Shown here: piece by piece, positions 1 to 4,873 of the stretch | How the letters are laid out: the number at the start of each line of letters is the position of its first letter | Numbering within the stretch: the first letter of the stretch is position 1 | NCBI GenBank assembly: GCA_012910725.1 | Contig: WNEG01000090.1 | Span: 1-5,947 of the forward strand | Reading direction: 5' to 3' | DNA length: 5,947 nt | Source of the DNA: Candidatus Ethanoperedens thermophilum | GTDB taxonomy: Archaea; Halobacteriota; Methanosarcinia; Methanosarcinales; EX4572-44 | Program-made: the position numbers and the translations under genes | The notes under the pieces: model-generated | What the model was told of the DNA's origin: nothing | The model's input: only the letters and a program-made list of their open reading frames with translations | Database searches by the model: none

Positions 1-41
1 AAGTGTTTTTCAATGGTTAGAGGTCGTCATGAAAAGTTTCC

Positions 42-145
42 AACCACGAGATTACACAGATCTTGATTACTTCGTAATCAAGAGTTACTGGTTACCTCTG
101 TTCACGTTGTGTGCAGGTGCCGTAATCTCGTGGAATCTCGTGGTT
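42..145. repeat. MITE-like intergenic palindromic unit, copy A
   Basis: The ends are a perfect 12-bp inverted repeat: AACCACGAGATT at 42-53 and AATCTCGTGGTT at 134-145. A second right-arm copy (GTAATCTCGTGG, 122-133) is a perfect inverse of 44-55, so the right arm is duplicated in tandem with a 10-bp step (124-133 and 134-143). The interior carries a perfect hairpin at 61-83. A diverged unit with the same arms lies at 4698-4799. No coding capacity is seen. This looks like a non-autonomous dispersed element or a palindromic repeat family; a shared protein-binding site is the alternative. Confidence 0.7.
61..83. repeat. Perfect hairpin inside copy A
   Basis: TCTTGATTAC (61-70) and GTAATCAAGA (74-83) form a perfect 10-bp stem around a TTC triloop. 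It is followed by an ACTGG..ACCT stretch (87-97) that recurs after the hairpin downstream of purM (5891-5922), so the two hairpins seem to belong to one repeat family. Confidence 0.75.
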
Positions 146-150
146 TTTTT
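122..150 (+). terminator. Possible terminator: repeat arm plus T7
   Basis: The right arm of copy A, able to pair with the left arm at 42-55, is followed directly by seven T residues (144-150). Hairpin plus oligo-T resembles a transcription end, and oligo-T alone can stop archaeal RNA polymerase. It would insulate mcm from any gene left of the window. No upstream gene is visible, so this is inference. Confidence 0.35.
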
Positions 151-173
151 CGCCTCAGCTCGAAACACGTACC

Positions 174-190
174 AATTAAAGATTTTATTT
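174..190 (+). promoter_or_regulatory. Candidate TATA region of mcm
   Basis: An AT-rich stretch (AATTAAAGATTTTATTT) lies between the repeat unit and the mcm start. The TTAAA at 176-180 is about 27 nt before the ATG, the usual distance from a TATA box to a transcription start. The mRNA could therefore be leaderless, which fits the lack of a good Shine-Dalgarno site before this gene. Position inferred from sequence only. Confidence 0.3.
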
Positions 191-204
191 GATTTGGATA
201 GCTA

Positions 205-2292
205 ATGTCTGCACATTCATCACCACAGAAGTGGACAGAATTCTTAAAGTCATCCTACAAAGATGAGATTACCAATCTTGCTGAAGAGTATCCTGATGTT
301 AGAAGTCTTAGTGTATCTTTTTTTGACATAGAACAGTTCGATCCGGAATTGGCAGGCGAACTTATAGACCTTCCAGATGAGGTGTTAAGAGATGCCCATC
401 AAGCACTACTTGATATTGGTGATACGAAGGGAGTTGATTTTTCGAAAGCTCATGTACGAGTAAGAGATCTTGCGTCACACGTTCAGATACGCAGCATTCG
501 AAGCCATCATATCGGAAAAATGATTGCGGTTGAGGGGTTGATTCGAAAAGCTACCGAGGTGCGTCCAAAGATCTCCCGTGCAGTATTCCACTGTCCTTAT
601 GAACATGAGACAGTGGTTATGCAGGGTGAGAAATTCGTAGAGCCTTATGAATGTGATGATGCAAACTGCTCCCGAAAAAGGGGACCTTTTATCCTCTCGA
701 AAGAAAAATCCACTTTCCTGGATGCACAAAAGCTTCGCATACAGGAATCACCAGAAGGTCTTAGAGGTGGTGAGCAGCCGCAAACACTCGACGTGCTGGT
801 AATTGATGACCTTGCTGGAATAACTGCTCCAGGGGATCGTATAATTATTACAGGGGTGCTTCGCTCCTACCAACGTGTAAATTACAACACCAAAACCACA
901 TTTTTTGATATAGTGCTGGATGGCAAATCCATCGATGTGGAAGACAAGGAATTTGAGGATATTATACTGGCACCTGAAGACATTAAGATGATAAAAACTC
1001 TTGCCGCTGACACCGGGATTTATGAGAAAATGATACGAAGCATAGCTCCAAGCATCTATGGCTACAATGAAGTAAAAGAAGCAATATCCCTTCAACTGAT
1101 GAGCGGTGTACCCAAGAAACTTCCAGACGGCTCACGAATCAGAGGTGATATTCACATGCTGCTTATTGGGGATCCTGGCATTGCAAAATCACAGCTTCTA
1201 CGATATACGGTCAAAATAGCACCACGTGGTATCTATACAAGCGGTAAAAGCTCAACATCGGCAGGGCTCACAGCTGCAGCAGTAAAGGATGAATTTGGGG
1301 ATGGACGATGGACTCTTGAAGCCGGTGCTTTAGTACTTGCAGATAAAGGCATTGTAGGTGTTGATGAAATGGATAAAATGAAGGCCGACGATCGCGCATC
1401 ACTGCATGAAGCAATGGAACAACAAACCATAAGCATAGCAAAGGCAGGCATCATGGCGACCTTACAATCCCGCTGCTCATTGCTTGGTGCTGCAAACCCG
1501 AAATATGGACGCTTTGACCAGTATGATAACATCGCCAAACAAATAAACATGCCGCCAACACTTCTGTCGCGATTCGACCTGATATTTATTCTCACAGATA
1601 AGCCAACGATAGAACGAGACACACAAATATCCGATCATATTTTAAAAGCACATTACGCGGGTGAACTTAGCATGCAGAAAGAACACATTCCAAACTCAGG
1701 CATAACCAGTAAGCAGATAGAGCATGCAATGAAAGTAGTACAGCCAGAGATAGAGCCTGAATTGATGCGAAAATATATTGCCTATGCCAAACGCAACATT
1801 TATCCTCTTATGAGCGATGATGCAAGGAAAAAAATCATCAACTTCTATCTTGGACTCAGGAAACAAGGGGAAGACCCTAATTCACCAGTGCCGGTTACTG
1901 CAAGGCAGCTTGAAGCTTTAGTAAGACTTGCCGAGTCGAGTGCACGAATCCGCCTGAGCAATGAGGTAAATGTAGACGACATAGAACGAGTGATACGCAT
2001 AGTGACCACAAGCCTTGAGCAGGTGATGACAGATCCAGAGACTGGTATGCTTGATGCTGACATTATTTCTGTTGGTACAAGCAAAAGCCAGAGAGACAAA
2101 ATACACATACTTAGAGATATAATAAAAGAGCTTCAACATGTACATGATGGTGTAGCACCTTATGAAGAAGTAATAGTACATGCAGAAGAACAAGGTATTA
2201 ATAGGGAAAAGGTGGAAGACGTGCTATCAAAACTTAAGAGCTCGGGAGAAATATACGAGCCTAAAAATGGATACGTTAAAATATCGCAATAA
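205..2292 (+). CDS. mcm: Replicative DNA helicase MCM
   Basis: This is the 695-aa archaeal minichromosome maintenance protein, the ATP-driven hexameric helicase that unwinds DNA at the replication fork. The N-terminal part (about 1-250) has a helical region, a zinc motif and an OB fold with a probable DNA-binding hairpin near 218-240. The zinc ligands appear to be C130, H134, C150 and C155. The AAA+ core (about 268-610) has Walker A GDPGIAKS (322-329), Walker B with D387-E388, presensor-1 hairpin lysine K413, sensor-1 N431, arginine finger SRF (455-457) and sensor-2 R567. A C-terminal winged helix spans about 626-694. All catalytic residues are present and there is no intein, although archaeal mcm genes often carry one. 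The ATG follows an in-frame TAG (199-201), which fixes the upstream limit. It is first in an operon with two coiled-coil genes. Confidence 0.97.
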   Translation: MSAHSSPQKWTEFLKSSYKDEITNLAEEYPDVRSLSVSFFDIEQFDPELAGELIDLPDEVLRDAHQALLDIGDTKGVDFSKAHVRVRDLASHVQIRSIRSHHIGKMIAVEGLIRKATEVRPKISRAVFHCPYEHETVVMQGEKFVEPYECDDANCSRKRGPFILSKEKSTFLDAQKLRIQESPEGLRGGEQPQTLDVLVIDDLAGITAPGDRIIITGVLRSYQRVNYNTKTTFFDIVLDGKSIDVEDKEFEDIILAPEDIKMIKTLAADTGIYEKMIRSIAPSIYGYNEVKEAISLQLMSGVPKKLPDGSRIRGDIHMLLIGDPGIAKSQLLRYTVKIAPRGIYTSGKSSTSAGLTAAAVKDEFGDGRWTLEAGALVLADKGIVGVDEMDKMKADDRASLHEAMEQQTISIAKAGIMATLQSRCSLLGAANPKYGRFDQYDNIAKQINMPPTLLSRFDLIFILTDKPTIERDTQISDHILKAHYAGELSMQKEHIPNSGITSKQIEHAMKVVQPEIEPELMRKYIAYAKRNIYPLMSDDARKKIINFYLGLRKQGEDPNSPVPVTARQLEALVRLAESSARIRLSNEVNVDDIERVIRIVTTSLEQVMTDPETGMLDADIISVGTSKSQRDKIHILRDIIKELQHVHDGVAPYEEVIVHAEEQGINREKVEDVLSKLKSSGEIYEPKNGYVKISQ

Positions 2293-2303
2293 GAGGGTTA
2301 TTC
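2293..2303 (+). promoter_or_regulatory. Shine-Dalgarno site deciding a TTG start
   Basis: GAGGG (2293-2297) begins immediately after the mcm stop codon and sits 6 nt before TTG at 2304. The next in-frame ATG is about 93 nt further on and would remove the first 31 residues, so TTG with this site is the better start. Confidence 0.6.
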
Positions 2304-2915
2304 TTGTTTGAAATACCAGATAAAAAACAGCTCATTGATATAGCAGTAACCAAACACAGAAACCTGGTAGACCAGTACACCAGTGAATGCGAAGACATGA
2401 AAAGCAGTGAGACTTCATTGACTCAACAGATACACAAAGAAAAAGAAGAGCTTGCAGCACGCAGTAATCGAAAAGAAGTATTGGAAGAGAAGAGAAAACT
2501 TTTGTGCTACCAGGCGGAAAAGATGTTGCAGCAACTGTTTGACATGCTGCTAACAACAGACAATACAGGAACCGGTCACCTGAAACAGATACATAAAACA
2601 CTCATCCAGAAGGGAATTGAGCTTGATAAAACAAAAAATTTACAAAAAGAGAGGGCACTGATAGATGAAATAAAAACCGTGCTTGAAAAAATACCACAAA
2701 ATAATGAAGTAAGTAAAATAATTGCCTTAATAAATAAAAAATTTGAAGGCGCGGCAGCTTCCCAAACAGAACTGCAAAACCTCTCTAACATCAAAGCACA
2801 AAAGACAGCCGATAAAACACAAATAAAGGATATCAGTGGAAGAATACTGTGGCTTAAGGAGCAAATAGACAAGCATAAACAGGCATTATCTTATTGGCAG
2901 GAAGGGTTACAATGA
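2304..2915 (+). CDS. Coiled-coil protein of unknown function, mcm operon
   Basis: This 203-aa, highly charged, Lys/Glu/Gln-rich protein is predicted to be almost wholly helical and coiled-coil. Long helices seem to span about 7-82, 92-130 and 153-200, with a Thr/Gly-rich break at 84-91 (TTDNTGTG) and a short Pro/Asn break near 131-134. No signal peptide, membrane segment, metal motif or nucleotide-binding motif is visible. It starts with TTG behind a GAGGG site, 11 nt after mcm, and its TGA stop overlaps the next gene's ATG. It is therefore almost certainly co-transcribed with mcm and translated together with the downstream coiled-coil protein, a likely partner. Parts (about 56-80, 107-147) resemble in style the COG1340-like protein that follows, so it may be a shortened, diverged relative. 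No function can be assigned from the sequence. Confidence 0.85.
   Translation: MFEIPDKKQLIDIAVTKHRNLVDQYTSECEDMKSSETSLTQQIHKEKEELAARSNRKEVLEEKRKLLCYQAEKMLQQLFDMLLTTDNTGTGHLKQIHKTLIQKGIELDKTKNLQKERALIDEIKTVLEKIPQNNEVSKIIALINKKFEGAAASQTELQNLSNIKAQKTADKTQIKDISGRILWLKEQIDKHKQALSYWQEGLQ
2900..2911 (+). promoter_or_regulatory. Shine-Dalgarno site deciding the ATG start at 2912
   Basis: GGAAGGG (2900-2906) lies 5 nt before ATG 2912, inside the end of the preceding gene. It supports ATG 2912 over an in-frame TTG at 2894, which has no such site at a suitable distance. Confidence 0.7.
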
Positions 2916-3823
2916 ATGAAATATTGAGCGAGGGGAAGCTCAGAAATAAAGTAAATTATCTCAGGCAAGAGCTTGGCCAGAAGGACAGGGAGCTTAAAAA
3001 AATCTTTAGGGACCTTGCCCTGCACAAGAACAATTCAACAGAACTCAAAGAACAGCGAGATGTATTAAACCAGCAGGTCAAGCAACTCGCGGGACTGGCA
3101 GCAATGTTAAGAGGAAATAGAGATGTGACAAACAAGCAAATAGCTGCTATTAAACGACGAAGAGAACTGCTTAAAAAACCTGCACAAGAACAAAAAAAGA
3201 TATTAGATGGGTTAAGAGACGAACGAGATAAACTGAATAATATATCTAAAGGAAAATATGAAACACTTTTAAGGTTCTACTCTGAAGAACTGACAACATT
3301 TAAAACACCAGACATACCTTTAGAGCAAGAGATTGATGTATTCAACAGATTAATAGCACTTAACGTTCGCATAACTGTTGCAGAGCAGGCAAACCAGAAG
3401 CACCAGCAGTTACAGCAGAAACACAGTAGTCTCAGAAAAATATACCAGGAACTTGATATTATTCATCAACGAATACAAAACCTTGCAGATGAATCGCAAA
3501 AATACCATGAACGATTGATAAACACGTATCAAAAAATCGATACCTTGCGAAAAGAATCAGACGAATACCACAAAAAACTCATTGAAGCTTATGCGGTCAT
3601 AGACCCTTTTAGAAATCGAATAGATCCACTCAAAAGAAACATAGAAGAGCAGCGCAAAGAACTTGACATGTGTCTTGAACAATTAAAAGATGCGCAGCTT
3701 AAAAAGGATGAGATTAAAGAGGAGAAGAAACACTTCCAGGCAAAAACACGCTACCAAGAAACTGGAAAAATGAGTTTAGAAGACCTGCGTATTTTAATGG
3801 ATCACAAAGAACTCAAACTATAA
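2912..3823 (+). CDS. COG1340-like archaeal coiled-coil protein
   Basis: This 303-aa protein is nearly all coiled coil, with a proline-containing break near 131-137 (KTPDIPL) splitting it into two helical halves. Its length, the split, and the C-terminal layout resemble the archaeal coiled-coil family COG1340, as I recall it. That layout is YH-containing repeats followed by a short tail (about 283-300) with GKMSLEDLRIL. Family members are of unknown function and have sometimes been mislabelled phosphoserine phosphatase; no phosphatase motif is present here. A 21-residue repeat is visible at 195-215 and 216-236 (S-x2-YH-x2-LI-x2-Y-x2-ID). ATG 2912 overlaps the previous TGA as ATGA, implying translational coupling. 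A TTG 18 nt upstream is less likely. It is the last gene of the mcm operon and probably cytoplasmic, since no signal or membrane segment is seen. Confidence 0.88.
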   Translation: MNEILSEGKLRNKVNYLRQELGQKDRELKKIFRDLALHKNNSTELKEQRDVLNQQVKQLAGLAAMLRGNRDVTNKQIAAIKRRRELLKKPAQEQKKILDGLRDERDKLNNISKGKYETLLRFYSEELTTFKTPDIPLEQEIDVFNRLIALNVRITVAEQANQKHQQLQQKHSSLRKIYQELDIIHQRIQNLADESQKYHERLINTYQKIDTLRKESDEYHKKLIEAYAVIDPFRNRIDPLKRNIEEQRKELDMCLEQLKDAQLKKDEIKEEKKHFQAKTRYQETGKMSLEDLRILMDHKELKL

Positions 3824-3827
3824 CTCT

Positions 3828-3840
3828 CAGTTTTTTGACA
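3828..3840 (+). terminator. Oligo-T terminator of the mcm operon
   Basis: Six T residues (3831-3836) lie 7 nt after the TAA of the last operon gene, followed by further T-rich DNA. This matches the oligo-U ends known for archaeal transcripts. No strong hairpin precedes it. Confidence 0.5.
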
Positions 3841-3842
3841 CA

Positions 3843-3897
3843 TTTATTTTAGTAATTTATATGTCCATTTTATTTTAGTAATTTATTTTAGTAATTT
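3843..3897. repeat. 13-bp tandem repeat
   Basis: TTTATTTTAGTAA occurs at 3843-3855, 3869-3881 and 3882-3894. The intervening 13 bp (3856-3868, TTTATATGTCCAT) fit the same register as a decayed unit. The common period of 13 bp, rather than AT content alone, supports a real tandem array of about four units. Confidence 0.7.
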
Positions 3898-4202
3898 TAA
3901 TGAATTATATAATATATTATTCTTGAGTGATTAAATTTGCCTATATTTATAATATACTAATTACCTCATCAAGGGAGGGATATAAAGTAGTATATTAGTC
4001 CTGTTCGCATACCCTAACTTAAATAAAATATATAATAAGTTTATGAGCAAAAAATTACAGACTATATGGAATAGAACAGTTTCAGTTTGATGAATAATTT
4101 TAACTGTTGTTCTCTGCACCTCTTTACCTGTTGAATGGGGATGTTGTCTGCTGATTAGTGTATATTCCTATAGTCATTGTAATAAATTTGTTTGTTGAGA
4201 AC

Positions 4203-4226
4203 CTGTTATTTGACTAAAAATAACAG
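4203..4226. repeat. Perfect 9-bp stem hairpin
   Basis: CTGTTATTT (4203-4211) and AAATAACAG (4218-4226) are exact inverse complements around a 6-nt loop (GACTAA). It lies mid-island with no adjacent gene. T-rich sequence (4233-4238) follows shortly after, so an RNA end is possible but unproven. Confidence 0.5.
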
Positions 4227-4363
4227 AATAATATTTTTAACAATGTTTATTCATGTATACTATGTAATAATTATTGAAAGATTGGCTATATCAACTATAT
4301 GGAGCTATTTATAACTGGAAGTAATAAAACAAAAATAAATTATTACTAAATAATGTTGCAGAA

Positions 4364-4383
4364 AATACTGATAAATCAGTATT
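4364..4383. repeat. Perfect 8-bp stem hairpin
   Basis: AATACTGA (4364-4371) and TCAGTATT (4376-4383) form a perfect stem around a TAAA loop. It stands out slightly from the surrounding A/T-only sequence because the stem includes C/G pairs. Confidence 0.45.
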
Positions 4384-4511
4384 AAATATAATATAAAGTA
4401 TTAATTTTATAGCATATAATTATTTAAATTTTTAATGTTATAAATTTTATATTAAATATATAATCTTAAAATATTTATCATGTATTGAGACAAAATCTGA
4501 GAGTTTGACAT

Positions 4512-4721
4512 TTGGCTTCGAGTCTTCTGCAGTATCCCCAAACAATGTGTCTATATGAGATACCTATATTTGATAAGATGTGGGCATGCTATCGACGGCT
4601 CCCTGATGATCCATCAACCTGCACCCCCCATAATCCTGCAAATGACTGCTTAGTGAACAGAACTATAAAAAATAGTATTTGTATAGCTAATGTAAAAAAC
4701 CACGAGAGTTCACAAGATTAA
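4512..4721 (+). CDS. Doubtful small Cys-containing ORF
   Basis: This open frame has 69 codons from a TTG, or 58 from ATG 4545. It holds five cysteines (C13, C26, C37, C46, C57) and a Pro/Asp-rich centre (RRLPDDPSTCTPHNPANDC), and is clearly less AT-rich than the DNA before it. Against a real gene: there is no Shine-Dalgarno site, and the last residues (about 61-69) and the stop codon are supplied by the left arm of repeat copy B (from 4698). The original frame, if any, was therefore altered by that repeat. I do not recognise a family. It may be a gene remnant or chance. Confidence 0.2.
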   Translation: MASSLLQYPQTMCLYEIPIFDKMWACYRRLPDDPSTCTPHNPANDCLVNRTIKNSICIANVKNHESSQD

Positions 4722-4799
4722 CACAAGAAATTAGAGTTAATAGGGAATGAAATAACCAATAGTGTACTGAAACCAGAGAGTGTATGCAATCTCGTGGTT
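4698..4799. repeat. MITE-like intergenic palindromic unit, copy B
   Basis: AACCACGAGA at 4698-4707 faces its inverse at the right end (AATCTCGTGGTT, 4788-4799). The arms pair over 9 bp plus a bulged A/TT extension. The right arm is identical over 12 bases to that of copy A (134-145), and total length (102 bp) is close to copy A (104 bp), but the interiors have diverged. The left part has CACAAGA twice with an 11-bp period (4711-4717, 4722-4728), similar in style to the ACACAGA of copy A. It sits directly upstream of purM. Confidence 0.65.
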
Positions 4800-4830
4800 A
4801 TAAAAGTAGCTAAATAAATACGATATATTT
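4795..4830 (+). promoter_or_regulatory. Candidate purM promoter region
   Basis: TTATAAAAG (4798-4806) is a good archaeal TATA-like box whose first bases are the end of repeat copy B; transcription would start near 4826-4830, giving a leader of about 45 nt. A second candidate, TATATTT (4824-4830), would start transcription near 4850. The GATATAAAAG at 4851-4860 is too close to the start codon to act for purM. Confidence 0.4.
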
Positions 4831-4873
4831 TTGTACCGACGAATAGATATGGATATAAAAGAAATGGTTTGAC

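Larger units (their letters stand above)
3822..4505. other. Very AT-rich island with no supported gene, bounded by inverted AACTCTCAG
   Basis: The roughly 680 bp after the mcm operon are far more AT-rich than the genes and contain no ORF I can support. The ends show AACTCTCAGTTTTTTG (3822-3837) and, inverted, CAAAATCTGAGAGTT (4491-4505). These agree over nine terminal bases plus a T/A run. Inside are a 13-bp tandem repeat (3843-3897) and perfect hairpins at 4203-4226 and 4364-4383, plus an 8-bp AT-only inverted repeat at 4320-4347. No tRNA or rRNA pattern was found. It could be a decayed mobile element, a structured untranslated region or simply AT-rich spacer; no target-site duplication is visible. 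Confidence 0.4.

Noticed and set aside
42..145. CRISPR-like repeat because of repeated palindromic arms
   Set aside because: The repeats are inverted, not regularly spaced direct repeats with unique spacers, and there are only two distant units.
475..2193. Several minus-strand open frames of 84-129 codons within mcm
   Set aside because: They lie opposite a fully conserved MCM coding frame, have no recognisable domains or ribosome sites, and look like shadows.
2332..2872. Minus-strand open frames of 89 and 98 codons in the coiled-coil gene
   Set aside because: They are Cys/Ser/Phe/Leu-rich, as expected from the complement of Lys/Glu/Gln-rich codons, and have no start signals.
2894..2911. TTG 2894 as the start of the COG1340-like gene
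   Set aside because: ATG 2912 has a well-placed GGAAGGG site and the common ATGA overlap; the extra six residues from TTG are encoded by that ribosome site itself.
3996..4017. GTTCGCAT resembling a tRNA T-loop
   Set aside because: No flanking T-stem pairing, acceptor stem or anticodon arm could be built around it.
4087..4154. Possible C/D box guide RNA (TTGATGA at 4087-4093, CTGA at 4151-4154)
   Set aside because: The internal C' and D' boxes are poor (TGTTGAA, CTGT) and the D'-C' spacing is too long for an archaeal C/D sRNA.
4043..4314. Tiny open frames of 15-23 codons, for example ATG 4043 and ATG 4243
   Set aside because: No ribosome sites, no recognisable peptides, and the lengths are expected by chance in AT-rich DNA.
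3900..4500. Replication origin in the AT-rich region next to mcm
   Set aside because: No origin-recognition boxes and no orc1/cdc6 gene are seen; AT-richness and location alone are not enough to annotate it.
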